Assembly: GCA_023139225.1 (NCBI GenBank)
Contig: JAGLNZ010000148.1
Coordinates: forward strand, 1 to 31,148
Source: Desulfobacula sp.
GTDB lineage: Bacteria > Desulfobacterota > Desulfobacteria > Desulfobacterales > Desulfobacteraceae
Direction of reading: 5' to 3'
Length of the DNA: 31,148 nt
Translations under genes and position numbers: made by a program
The notes under the pieces: generated by a model
The model's input: only the letters and a program-made list of their open reading frames with translations
The model's database searches: none
Told to the model about the DNA's origin: nothing
In this document: piece after piece, positions 10,101 to 17,166 of the stretch
Layout of the letters: every line of letters begins with the position of its first letter
Numbering within the stretch: position 1 is the first letter of the stretch

Positions 10101-11256
10101 TGTCATTACAATTTTAAGTTCACTGCCCCGAACACATTCTGCAAAGGTAGATTATAATGTTTTGACCGCTCAATCGATAGAGGAAAATATTCATAGGCCA
10201 AGAAATAATAAAAATCTTTTCAAAGATCAATTTGAAAAAGAGTTGAAGGAAATCTGGATAAAAGTACTAAATTTTGAGAATTTCGGGAGAGAAGATAATT
10301 TTTTTAGTATTGGCGGATCTTCCCTCTCAGCGATTAAACTTGTCAGTATGATTGAAAAGCAATTTAAAATATCCATACCAGTTGTTACTATTTTTAAATT
10401 TCCAACCATCAAAGAATTTGCTAACCAGGTTAAAGGGTGGCGGCACGACCATACTACTTTTGACAGTCATGGAATTGTCACCATGAAAGGGGAAAAAGCA
10501 CCTATCATAATGATAGGTGGTACGGTTGATAATGCAAAGGCTTATATTAATGAAGATTTAAAAGGCCACCCATTTTATCATGTATATATTTTTGCCCATA
10601 CACATAATATCGAAAATAATAAAATCATACCCATTGATATTCATCAGATTGCTAAAAAATGTATTAATGAAATAAATCAAATATTCCCAGCAGGACCTTA
10701 TATCATTTTAGCGTTTTGCAGAAATGCGATTGTTGCTCATGAGATCGCCTGTCAGCTTAAACAAATGGATAAAGAAACTTCTTTGCTTGTTTTAATGGAT
10801 GAATTTTGGAGGAAACAAGGGGTGATATCGTTTGTACGACATAATGTGAAAGGGGTGCTTCAATTTGGTTTGTTGTACACACTGTTAAAAATTAAACCCA
10901 AGATCAAACAAACCATGAGACGGCTTCAACATTTTATAGATGGTAAAAAGGAAAGCTTTTATATAACCATAGGCAGGACAGTTCCGGAAACTGTACAGTA
11001 CAGGCTTATGGAAAATGCTTTTAAGAGGGCATTCAAATCATACGAACCTAATCTATATGATGGAAATATACTTTTACTGGATTCCATGGGCTGGATGAAA
11101 AGGCATTCTTCTAAACTCAGATTTTATTATGAAGGAAATATACAAAGAATAAAATCAGATGTACAACATACAAGCTGGTTTGAGCCAGAACAAATAAAAA
11201 GAATAATCAAGGCAATAGATGATTGTTGTGAATATCGATGTTGGACAGGCCTGTAG
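4171..11256 (+). CDS. Nonribosomal peptide synthetase, A-PCP-C-C-A-PCP-TE
   Basis: A single 2361-residue chain. A1: YIIYTSGSTGSPKG (152-165), NGYGPAEAT (293-301), YRTGDLG (384-390), GKIDKK with K490. PCP1: LGGDSI with Ser544. First C domain: HHIIFDG (745-751). Second C domain: starts near ISPMQHG (1043) and has HHAIGDG (1175-1181). A2: YIIYTSGSTGKPKG from 1647, NTYGPTETT (1791-1799), K1992. PCP2: IGGSSL with Ser2051. TE: from about 2100, with AFCRNA (2181-2186), Asp2210 and His2333. Aligned by eye to GrsA, the A1 pocket reads D-V-Y-Y-L-G-G-I-C-K, for which I make no prediction. The A2 pocket reads D-A-E-D-I-G-T-V-A-K, whose two acidic positions suggest a basic residue such as lysine or ornithine. 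Two amino acids would be joined and released by TE. The start lacks a clear ribosome binding site; ATG 4180 is an alternative. No MbtH, phosphopantetheinyl transferase or transporter gene lies nearby. Confidence 0.95.
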   Translation: MIHMVFSSIAKRYPDKQAIIDKKGSITYKNLDFLSGCMAFRIEEMQKKSGIIAIYLSPSIDAIISMLGILKSGNAYLSLDVNDPISRTLKIIDHSNPNLIIASKLGTAEFEKAGVKGQFLDVQNFRRKNQNHIIQEEFSLDSISKSQDSDAYIIYTSGSTGSPKGIPIKHRSVINLLEDFSRRCPLGVEDRCSLWTNLNFDVSVYEIWSALLSGASLFIPDQRTRADTTRFIAWLKKNHITSAYIPPFMIAEIEENQQREPLAFNRILTGVEPILESLLCSIKKSTPNLCLINGYGPAEATICATLYEVPEHTENSGNAPIGKPVRNLEVYILNEKGEPVEDGEKGEIIIAGIQVAGKYLNDPILSAEKFFENPLSDSIPGKIYRTGDLGIRLKSGNIMFSGRKDFQIKLRGFRIETGEIENTIKEFSGINQAAVVLKENEARRKILTAYIDTFADRKQLVEFLKKRLPKYMVPSSIVTLEKIPQTSQGKIDKKSLTGRNDLKELNKEKPQTKEEKLIAEVWQDFFDIFPIYRNDDFLLLGGDSIIAVKIISRLNSIFSINLEISSLFDHSQLSDFTKLIKNSIGPTRPDTDVFPKKQLSNIQTRSAPILDYQYMIWLFEQINPGTSVYHIPLVYSITGEINCEILEKSLEAVQQRHIPLQSVFVAEQDRVIQRKHKAPVQIKIEHMDKIIEEQSPFDILPIDEVQRKWILEKTRKPFNLEKGPVFRTDILITGELTSIICFTFHHIIFDGWSVSIFIRELNSFYKLMLNKEPANEPTLHFSYYDYVSSQAAREENDWMSSKPFFIEYFKGLIPGKTRAEYSYKGERCPLKISENNLRELKKIALESKTTPFIVLLSLFQILLYVKNHEKDQTTAVAWAGRDSVEAESLIGFFMNTLICRNLINTEQSFTSFLHNVKTNFKKILGYKNISFNKVYELSRKKGLNDKIIKSLFLMQTMDSTDFNFPGIESKMVDVDMQKANADITLEFYEKENGLKGFFEYKTDVFKKNEIEGMIQNFNDIIANIIKNPEASIINIIRLNTFPISPMQHGMIIESLRAQEENGCYIQQIVLKIEQPVDLKKFKYTWKRIIKHHSTLRLGFKWKGLDYPQQFFISLEDFEIGFKNWKTLSENDKNKNLKSFLKEDRKLGFLLDTPPLMRVTLIQFDKDQYTCIWTFHHAIGDGRSVTLVLKDFFNVYHNYGAYLEPSGSFQDYILWLEQRDLKREKLFWINKLNNFTEPISLPFCRNKRHKEEISQRSARIKNELLQVNLAAPDIAQKLYKICQKNSVTLNSLLMGAWALLLSHYTGKDDIVFGATRNIRHWRKKASGDTGLYINTLPVRLEIDPEENLISFLHNVRKEWIETGEFVHTSLGDILTWSQIKAGMPLFDIYFAYDHESAESKLKDQKKFLAWSSISFFEKTPASLFLTILGREELVAGIKYDSEKFSSQSVQMILEHFKILLGSIAKRPDSKLNMLQILTAQEKRYIQDILNTKKSKIENNYNCFHYFFEHQVSLNKDAIALKGNNQELSYGELNIFANQIASYLLKNGAGPEIKIAVLLDQDIILIAVLLGILKSGAAYIPVDVLDPAPRIDFIIRDSNPEIIITSDNHRHRVEHQNAFIILLDKEKSDISAMGKDNPEINVTLENLAYIIYTSGSTGKPKGVMIEHGALIGFTQAACSIYDIRQKDKVLQFAAISFDASAEEIYPALFAGATLIMKPRTILQTPTVFIDFCKKNQLTVLDLPTSYWHLLVDEIDVLKIPERIRLIIIGGDEANPDKVRKWKRHVGSHVKLFNTYGPTETTVAVSWADLSTTKIEDRVSIGKPFPSMNFCILNQFSQPVPQGVPGELYIGGLQVARGYLNRRGLTEKAFVRLDKKNKKIRFFKTGDFVKIDPQGEMVFLGRVDRQIKIRGFRVEPGEIEKEASSHRAVIESAFILVKCPGSDSMAILFIVLKEEYEEGFQLSEYKRFLSEKLPSYMLPSVITILSSLPRTHSAKVDYNVLTAQSIEENIHRPRNNKNLFKDQFEKELKEIWIKVLNFENFGREDNFFSIGGSSLSAIKLVSMIEKQFKISIPVVTIFKFPTIKEFANQVKGWRHDHTTFDSHGIVTMKGEKAPIIMIGGTVDNAKAYINEDLKGHPFYHVYIFAHTHNIENNKIIPIDIHQIAKKCINEINQIFPAGPYIILAFCRNAIVAHEIACQLKQMDKETSLLVLMDEFWRKQGVISFVRHNVKGVLQFGLLYTLLKIKPKIKQTMRRLQHFIDGKKESFYITIGRTVPETVQYRLMENAFKRAFKSYEPNLYDGNILLLDSMGWMKRHSSKLRFYYEGNIQRIKSDVQHTSWFEPEQIKRIIKAIDDCCEYRCWTGL

Positions 11257-11266
11257 AGATGGTCTT

Positions 11267-12049
11267 TTATTTTTTTTTTGAATAATATTTTTGCTGCCAA
11301 ATCAAATAGAAAAATATCATATCACTTAAATATCTCCGCCAAAGGCGTTTGGGTTCAATCAAAGTCCGCCAGAACCATTCCAAACCATTTTTCTGCATCC
11401 ACTTAGGTGCTCTTTTTACAAGGCCTGCTACAAACTCGAAGCTGACTCCAATGCCTATAGAGACAGGAACCTGGTATTTTACCTTATTCTCATAAATCCA
11501 TTTTTCTTGCTTGGGAGCGCCTAGACCAACAAATAGAATGTCAGGGCTGGACTTTTTAATAAGCTCAATTATTTTAACCTGTTCCTTTGGATCGTATTCA
11601 AACCCCATAGGGGGAGAATATATACCGTTGATTTTAATACCTGTGAATTGTTGCCTGAGATTTTTAGCTGCCAAGTCTGCTGCGCCGGGGCGACCGCCAA
11701 GAAAAAAGAGCCGATATCCTTTTTTAGAAGCGACGTCACAAAGCCTTATAAAAAGATCTGATCCGGAAATTTTTTTTTTAAGCGGCGTACCTAAGAATCG
11801 AGCTGCCCAAATTAAAGGAACACCATCTGCTACTGTCAAGTCAGCATGCTGGTAAATTTTTGAAAAATAATTATTTTTTTGTACTTTAACGATATGATCA
11901 ACATTAGGTGTAAGGACAATTGCCGGAATCCTTTTGGAAATCATTTGTTGAATACGATCAACAGCTTCCTGAAAGGAAATATTATCTATCATTACCGAAC
12001 AGATATTTATTTTTGACCTTCCTTTGTTATTGTATTGAAGGTGTGTCAA
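11267..12049 (-). CDS. WecB/TagA/CpsF family glycosyltransferase (GT26)
   Basis: 260 residues. The start is a TTG at 12049 preceded by AAAGGAAAAG; the next in-frame Met (MIDNISF) would remove conserved N-terminal sequence. Family signatures are LTPNVDHI, ADGVPLIWAARFLG, RLFFLGGRPGAA, DILFVGLGAPKQEKWI and the C-terminal RAPKWMQKNGLEWFWR. The family transfers a sugar (for example ManNAc or ManNAcA) to a lipid-linked acceptor at the inner face of the inner membrane. It is the last gene of the leftward block, and its stop lies 10 bases from the stop of the convergent NRPS gene. Donor and acceptor sugars are unknown. Confidence 0.93.
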   Translation of the reverse strand: MTHLQYNNKGRSKINICSVMIDNISFQEAVDRIQQMISKRIPAIVLTPNVDHIVKVQKNNYFSKIYQHADLTVADGVPLIWAARFLGTPLKKKISGSDLFIRLCDVASKKGYRLFFLGGRPGAADLAAKNLRQQFTGIKINGIYSPPMGFEYDPKEQVKIIELIKKSSPDILFVGLGAPKQEKWIYENKVKYQVPVSIGIGVSFEFVAGLVKRAPKWMQKNGLEWFWRTLIEPKRLWRRYLSDMIFFYLIWQQKYYSKKK

Positions 12050-12086
12050 ACTTTTCCTTTATTATTTTTTGTAAATTAAGATAAAA

Positions 12087-12950
12087 TTATCTACGTTTTA
12101 GACTGTCCCATGTTTCCCAGGGAAAGTTGTCCATTTTCAGCAGGTTTTGTAACAGATTCAGATCATTTGCCAAGTCGTTCTCCAACCTTTCTTTTGTATT
12201 TGGTTGCAGTGATGGAACAATATCAAATCCAGAGGCCCGGTTTGCTATGTTAATCGTAGAAATCGGCGGTATATTTCTCAAATACTTAACAGCATTCTCA
12301 AAGCCGACTTTTCGTAAAACATTGGCTGTGCGCATCATTATTTTATCGATTGCCTTGCTCCTGGCAATGTAACCCACATTTGATTTCTGATGGAGAAACC
12401 CGGATGTATGGTCCTGATTTATATTTAGGAAATTGTAAAGGGATCTTGCACTTTCTGCTTCATTCGCAATGATATTTTCCTGAAAGAGAATAAGAAATTG
12501 ATTGCGGGGAAAGACATTAAACCATCGGTCTAAATGGATTCCATAGCGAGACTGATCTATGTATGTCGGATTGTTTTTCAGTCCGGTTTCGAAACTGAAA
12601 TCAGGGCCTTTGACATGTCCGATTCGAATATTGTGGATGTGCTGGGAAAAGGCTCTTCTGATTGGATCTCTAAGTGTAATAATCAGTTTTATATTAGGGT
12701 CATAGGCATAGATCTTTTCCGGTATGGAATAATTACAGAAATAGGATGGGGAAAATTCTCCCATGGCTTTTACATTCTCTCTATTCTTGAATTTGGACTC
12801 ATACCATTGATAACCACATTCATAGTATTTGGAAAAAAAATTAATTTCCTTTGGCTGACTGACATATGCCTGGGGATGATCTTCCAGGATGCGGTACAGC
12901 CACGAGGTGGCACATTTTTGAACGCCGATGCCGATAAAATTTGGTTTCAT
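12087..12950 (-). CDS. PAPS-dependent sulfotransferase (first of four)
   Basis: 287 residues starting at ATG 12950. The 5'-phosphosulfate loop is GVQKCATSWLYRIL (9-22) and the 3'-phosphate site is LRDPIRRAFSQH (93-104, with Arg94 and Ser102), the two hallmarks of the sulfotransferase fold. The pattern is close to heparan-sulfate N-/O-sulfotransferase-like bacterial enzymes. It would move sulfate from PAPS to a hydroxyl or amino group of a sugar in the cytoplasm, before flipping. It lies 25 bases after the next upstream sulfotransferase and before the GT26 gene, so a carbohydrate acceptor is the natural inference. Confidence 0.9.
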   Translation of the reverse strand: MKPNFIGIGVQKCATSWLYRILEDHPQAYVSQPKEINFFSKYYECGYQWYESKFKNRENVKAMGEFSPSYFCNYSIPEKIYAYDPNIKLIITLRDPIRRAFSQHIHNIRIGHVKGPDFSFETGLKNNPTYIDQSRYGIHLDRWFNVFPRNQFLILFQENIIANEAESARSLYNFLNINQDHTSGFLHQKSNVGYIARSKAIDKIMMRTANVLRKVGFENAVKYLRNIPPISTINIANRASGFDIVPSLQPNTKERLENDLANDLNLLQNLLKMDNFPWETWDSLKRR

Positions 12951-12975
12951 AGGTTAAATTATTAAAATAAAATTA

Positions 12976-13887
12976 TTAAAGTTTGATATCAGAATCATAG
13001 TCAAAATAATCAAGCATTTCAGAAGCCTTTGCTCTGATTAATAATTTGTCATCCCTGCTCAATCTTCCAATACTCTCGTAATTGTAATTTTTTAATACCC
13101 GTGTCTGGCGATCTCCATTATTAGTTGCATCAACAATCTTGCTGACTGAGTTCAGCAATTTTTCAGAACTAATGCCGATCATAGGGGAGAGGTCATTAAG
13201 AGTTTTCTCCGGCTTGTCGCATAGGTCTTCATAACGCAGGAGAAAAAAATTATTAATATTTTTTGCCCTTTCCAACATGTATTTATTTGCTTTATTCCAG
13301 TGAGTTGCACCTCTGCCAATTTTTTTGTCACCTTTCCGTCTTATTCCTTCAGCAACTGCATAACCGTTTCTTACCATACCAATGAATAAGCTATTTGGAA
13401 AAATTTTCTGCAACCACTCCATCCGCAAGAGGTTGGCTGGTGTTTTTTCGACAATGATATTATTAATGGGCTTAGGTAAAGAACGTAACCAGTCATGCAA
13501 TAAATGAGGGGCATTGTCTATGTGCTGTTGAGATGAAATGCCCAGTTCATCAGCATACTCCATCCAAACTCTTTCGAATTTTTTTTTGGGAGCTCTTTTA
13601 AACACTCGAGTATACATTTGTCCTTCATAACGATGTGTGGAAATAGCTCCGGTACCATCTAAAATCAGTTTAAGTATAGTGGTTCCAGAGTTATTACATC
13701 CAACAATAAAACACCAGAAGTATTTAGCAGTCAAAGTGCTTAAATTTTTTGGGTAGTAAAAACGACCCATAAGATGCCAACTAAGAGAACAAAGTAGATC
13801 ATTATACAATATTGTCGATAGGTTACGCGCTCTTATAAACTTGCGTAATAAAAAATTATCTGCGCCGCTTTTTTGAATCAAATACAA
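12976..13887 (-). CDS. Sulfotransferase family protein (second of four), TTG start
   Basis: 303 residues from a TTG at 13887. The PAPS loop is GCNNSGTTIL (63-72), followed by VEKTPANLLR (146-155) and the 3'-phosphate site MVRNGYAVAE (171-180, Arg173). The EKTP motif is typical of the sulfotransferase-3-like group. The 60-residue N-terminal extension is longer than in the other copies. Upstream, in the same frame, an ATG at 13959 with a good AAGGAA site opens 19 codons that end at a TAA (13902-13900), five codons before the TTG. The original N-terminus may therefore have been cut by a nonsense mutation, or the upstream frame may be a leader. Catalytic motifs are intact. Confidence 0.85.
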   Translation of the reverse strand: MYLIQKSGADNFLLRKFIRARNLSTILYNDLLCSLSWHLMGRFYYPKNLSTLTAKYFWCFIVGCNNSGTTILKLILDGTGAISTHRYEGQMYTRVFKRAPKKKFERVWMEYADELGISSQQHIDNAPHLLHDWLRSLPKPINNIIVEKTPANLLRMEWLQKIFPNSLFIGMVRNGYAVAEGIRRKGDKKIGRGATHWNKANKYMLERAKNINNFFLLRYEDLCDKPEKTLNDLSPMIGISSEKLLNSVSKIVDATNNGDRQTRVLKNYNYESIGRLSRDDKLLIRAKASEMLDYFDYDSDIKL

Positions 13888-13899
13888 TGATATAAACCT

Positions 13900-13959
13900 T
13901 TATGGATTACTTGATTTAACAAACCTTGATATTTTTTTGTTGCTTAAAGATATTGGCAT
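13900..13959 (-). other. In-frame 19-codon ORF just upstream of the second sulfotransferase
   Basis: ATG 13959 has an AAGGAA ribosome binding site with 5-base spacing, better than that of the annotated TTG downstream. It encodes MPISLSNKKISRFVKSSNP and stops at TAA. The frame is identical to that of the sulfotransferase, whose TTG follows after RFIS. It may be an interrupted N-terminus or a short leader peptide giving translational coupling. No homology is recognisable at this length. Confidence 0.35.
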
Positions 13960-14016
13960 TTGAGTTCCTTCAAAATTATTTTACCAAAAAAAATCACTAT
14001 GGATTTGAAAGTTTTT

Positions 14017-15117
14017 TTACTCATCCAAAATATTTTTATATATTGCTGCTACATCCTTTGCCATTCTAACATCGGAATATTGTTTGCATTGTAATTGGTA
14101 CGCGTTATTTCGGATTGTTGACCAGTCTGTCTCCCCTGTAAAAAAATTTTCAGCAGCCTCTGCAATACCAAATTTATTATTGGGCTCCACAACTGAACCA
14201 ATACTCTTGGATATCAAAATCTTGGGGATTCCCCCTACCTTTGTGGCAATCACTGGAACTCCGACAGCCATTGCTTCCAGAATTACCATGGGGGTTCCTT
14301 CTCCAAAAAGGCTTGGTAAAATGAAGATATCCATTTTCTTAAGTTCATTGTTTATATTTTTTTTGAAACCAATCCAATTAATATGAGAAGCAAGATTTAA
14401 TTCTTCAGCCAGTTTTTTTATTTTATTTTCATATTCCAGGGTTTCAAATTGCCCAACAGCTCTTAAAGTAAAATTATACTTTTTACTCTTCAAGAGAGCC
14501 AGGGATTCCAGTAATACTTCAATCCCTTTTCTCGGGCGGAAAAGTGCAATTACCCCAAGAGTCCATCTGCCAGTCGGCGTTGAACGAGTATCTAAGGGGC
14601 CTGGTGTTGGAACTCCGTTTGGAATGCAGGTTATTATGTCAGTAGAAAAATTTTTTGACACCAAATAATTTTGGATACTGGCAGATACAGCAATAATTTT
14701 TTTATTTTTTTTAATGGATAAATTTTCAATAAACGGATTGATCATGTTTTTCCATTGATTTTCTGTACAGGTATGGGTCGGACTATGGACATGATGAATC
14801 ATGGGTAATCCGGAAATTGCAGCAGTCAGGCGGCCGATCAAAGCTGCTCTCGGGGTATGGCTATGGATAAGACGGCAATCATGGGTTGCTGCAAATCTAG
14901 CTATTTTAATGCTTTGTCTCAGATCAAATTTGGTGACCATTTTAAAACTATGGATCCGTTCTTTATTTGATAGGCAGAATTGTTTAAACATTCCAGGTTT
15001 CAGACAGGCAAAGAAAATGTCATAGCCAAATTCAGGTAATTTCAAAGCAAGGATGTCCTGGACTCTTTCAGCTCCTGAAAAAAAATCTCCATTTATGATA
15101 TGAAGTATATGTTTCAT
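14017..15117 (-). CDS. Glycosyltransferase family 4 (GT4) protein
   Basis: 366 residues. ATG 15117 (MKHILHIINGDFFSGAERV) is chosen because it begins the typical GT-B N-terminal strand and the glycine-rich acceptor loop (GDFFSGAE). Extending upstream would only read through the previous gene. Other signatures are LIHSHTPRAALIGR, the IPNGV hinge, FRPRKG donor-site residues (Lys197) and the E-x7-E motif EGTPMVILE (Glu273, Glu281). GT4 enzymes are retaining transferases that add a sugar from a nucleotide donor to the lipid-linked oligosaccharide. The start lies two bases after the stop of the upstream sulfotransferase, which suggests translational coupling. The 129 bases to the next gene hold only the 19-codon ORF described separately. 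Confidence 0.93.
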   Translation of the reverse strand: MKHILHIINGDFFSGAERVQDILALKLPEFGYDIFFACLKPGMFKQFCLSNKERIHSFKMVTKFDLRQSIKIARFAATHDCRLIHSHTPRAALIGRLTAAISGLPMIHHVHSPTHTCTENQWKNMINPFIENLSIKKNKKIIAVSASIQNYLVSKNFSTDIITCIPNGVPTPGPLDTRSTPTGRWTLGVIALFRPRKGIEVLLESLALLKSKKYNFTLRAVGQFETLEYENKIKKLAEELNLASHINWIGFKKNINNELKKMDIFILPSLFGEGTPMVILEAMAVGVPVIATKVGGIPKILISKSIGSVVEPNNKFGIAEAAENFFTGETDWSTIRNNAYQLQCKQYSDVRMAKDVAAIYKNILDE

Positions 15118-15119
15118 TG

Positions 15120-16091
15120 TTATTTGGTTTGACTCAATATCTGTGTGATTAAGCTGAGGATACGCTTCCGGCCATCTTTTGAAAACACGAACCTGGATAC
15201 CTGAAAACCCATAAACCGAATGGAGGTCAGAATTAAATCTGGGAGATCTTTCCACAGCGGCTTTACTCTATCAAGTTCATAATTTAGAGCTTTCATCTCA
15301 CTGGCGCAAATTTTTTGGCAGATCCATTTTTCAGTGGGGTTGATTGATTTTTTTTTTCGGCTTTGAAATGAGGTATTGCTGCCTATTGTGTTTGGATCAA
15401 CAGGTTGTATTTGGGTCAGCAAAAAAGAATTTAGCTGCCGAGTTGTTTTTTTAAAATTTGAAATCAGATCTTCATATCGAATCATTTCTATATCTGAAAT
15501 TTTATTGCGTACTTGAAAATATTTTCGGACAGCAGTCCGCCAATATAAAGCGTAAAAAAATGGGTGGTATTGTCTTTTGTCATGTCCTCCCCCCTCAATG
15601 TATTTATAGGATGCCAGAATATGACGGGGATCACGAAAAAGAAAAAGGAACGCGGCCTCCGGCAAATTTTTATATAACAGTTCTATATGCATAAAATTTT
15701 GAGGGGTTTTATCTGCCCATCGGGTTTTACCGGCTTTGTTTGCAAGTCTTGACAACACAACATCCATAAGCTCTGCCCAGTTAAGAGGATTTTTTTGATG
15801 CAAAGCAATAATATTTTTTCTTATATGGAAAATGTCCTTTTTCTTTAATTTGAATTGTCCAACAAAGTCATTATTTGTAAAACTTCTTTCCCAAGCCAGA
15901 TCAAAAATCCAGTCGGCAAGATCTGCGGCCTGATTCGGGGTCAGTTTTCCATTTATGGCATCAGCTGCCTGAACAGTCTGAACATAATACAGGTCATTAA
16001 TGGATAGAATATCCGGTGTCATGTTGAGGATTTTTGAAAGCAGGGTTGATCCGCTTCTTGGAAGGCCTATGAGAAAAATCTGATTTTTCAT
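15120..16091 (-). CDS. Sulfotransferase (third of four)
   Basis: 323 residues from ATG 16091. The PAPS loop lies at the N-terminus: FLIGLPRSGSTLLSKIL (6-22, PRSGST at 11-16). WADKTPQN (125-132) and the 3'-phosphate site FRDPRHILASY (152-162, Arg153, Ser161) follow. This is the classic sulfotransferase_3 pattern. It is embedded between sulfotransferase 4 and a GT4 gene, with its stop two bases from the GT4 start. The acceptor is probably the growing EPS repeat unit. The ATG has no strong ribosome binding site, and the 88-base gap upstream holds nothing I can assign. Confidence 0.92.
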   Translation of the reverse strand: MKNQIFLIGLPRSGSTLLSKILNMTPDILSINDLYYVQTVQAADAINGKLTPNQAADLADWIFDLAWERSFTNNDFVGQFKLKKKDIFHIRKNIIALHQKNPLNWAELMDVVLSRLANKAGKTRWADKTPQNFMHIELLYKNLPEAAFLFLFRDPRHILASYKYIEGGGHDKRQYHPFFYALYWRTAVRKYFQVRNKISDIEMIRYEDLISNFKKTTRQLNSFLLTQIQPVDPNTIGSNTSFQSRKKKSINPTEKWICQKICASEMKALNYELDRVKPLWKDLPDLILTSIRFMGFQVSRFVFSKDGRKRILSLITQILSQTK

Positions 16092-16179
16092 ATTGCAATA
16101 ATTCTTTTTTTTTGCATGTGGCAGATTGGAACCACGGTCCTGTTTTTTCTAATTAAAATAACATTGCTGACGGGAATAT

Positions 16180-17166
16180 TCAATTATTGCTGTTGAAAAT
16201 TTTTTCAATTATTGATCTGTTTGGCATTGATTCATCATTATATAAATTTTCAAGGCCAAATTTACTTAATATTTTTAGACCCGCATCAATTTGACTTGCC
16301 TTCAATTGGTTTTTCCATGAACAAATATGGGATTTCCCGGCTAAAAGATGACTGTCTTTGCATGTGGTTTTACTAGGACGATGAATTACGGTCCCTGGAA
16401 TATTTATTTGTTGATTTTTATTCTTCGGATTTATATGATTAAACACGTTGGAAAGCGTATTATTAGGGTCGTTTAAAGCCTCTTCATAAAACATCACATG
16501 TAGTGTTTCCGGCTTAAACTGCAGAAGGGGGATGTAATTAATGATCGCCCAGATCAGGATTTGATTCTGAATGAAGTCATTTCTATTGTTTGTTTCTATG
16601 ATTAAGTCTTTAAACGGATACAAATAATCTTGAAACAATTCAGGCTGTTTCAGGAAATCAGCAGGGTTTGTCATCCAATACCATTGCCTTGTTTTATATT
16701 TTGATAAAGCAATAGCAAAAGGATTCCGTATAAGCAAAATAATTTTCACTTGGGAAAAGTTATGAGAAACCCAGTAAGCAAGCAAATTGGCAAATATATC
16801 CTTTATCAAAAGCCCTGAATAAAATATACGGTTGTTGTCTTTGTCAACCTTGTAATTAATAAATTTTCCGTTAAAAACATTGGTTGCGAAACCTCTCATT
16901 TGATGATTAATGTCATCTGCCCTGATATATTGATGGGGTATAAAAAAAATTTTATCGTTAACAATATCCGGGTGAAAAGGCTCAAACATTTCTCTGAATT
17001 GCTTTTTATAATTTATAAGATGCGAGACCCATGTAGTACCGCTTCGTCCATCCCCGATTATCCAAATGATTTTTTTATAATTACTCAACAGATAATTTGT
17101 TTTGAGTATGGAAGACCGAATCGGATGTATCAGTTTAAATTTTATCAGTTGCTTAATATTATTCAT
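16180..17166 (-). CDS. Sulfotransferase (fourth of four)
   Basis: 328 residues. ATG 17166 (MNNIKQLIK) is chosen because it overlaps the end of the upstream GT4 gene by 8 bases (ATGAATAA), a common coupling arrangement; a longer reading would run deep into that gene. The PAPS loop is IIGDGRSGTTWVSHL (36-50) and the 3'-phosphate site is LLIRNPFAIALSKY (144-157, Arg147, Ser155). The protein is divergent from the other three copies, so the set looks like separate acquisitions or specificities rather than a recent tandem duplication. The acceptor is unknown, most likely a sugar. Confidence 0.88.
   Translation of the reverse strand: MNNIKQLIKFKLIHPIRSSILKTNYLLSNYKKIIWIIGDGRSGTTWVSHLINYKKQFREMFEPFHPDIVNDKIFFIPHQYIRADDINHQMRGFATNVFNGKFINYKVDKDNNRIFYSGLLIKDIFANLLAYWVSHNFSQVKIILLIRNPFAIALSKYKTRQWYWMTNPADFLKQPELFQDYLYPFKDLIIETNNRNDFIQNQILIWAIINYIPLLQFKPETLHVMFYEEALNDPNNTLSNVFNHINPKNKNQQINIPGTVIHRPSKTTCKDSHLLAGKSHICSWKNQLKASQIDAGLKILSKFGLENLYNDESMPNRSIIEKIFNSNN

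Noticed and set aside
11250..11285. Bidirectional terminator between the convergent NRPS and WecB-like genes
   Set aside because: There is a palindrome (ACAGGCCTGT) and a nearby T-run, but the palindrome has no loop and does not lead directly into the T-run; the T-run also codes for the Lys-rich WecB-like C-terminus.
11511..11855. 114-codon rightward frame opposite the WecB-like gene
   Set aside because: It is fully antisense to a strongly supported family member and shows no domain.
12534..12965. 143-codon rightward frame opposite sulfotransferase 1
   Set aside because: It is antisense to a gene with clear PAPS motifs and has no recognisable features.
15118..15255. Extended N-terminus of the GT4 protein, 46 residues upstream of ATG 15117
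   Set aside because: The extension lies wholly inside the upstream sulfotransferase gene and does not resemble GT4 sequence; ATG 15117 starts the conserved fold.
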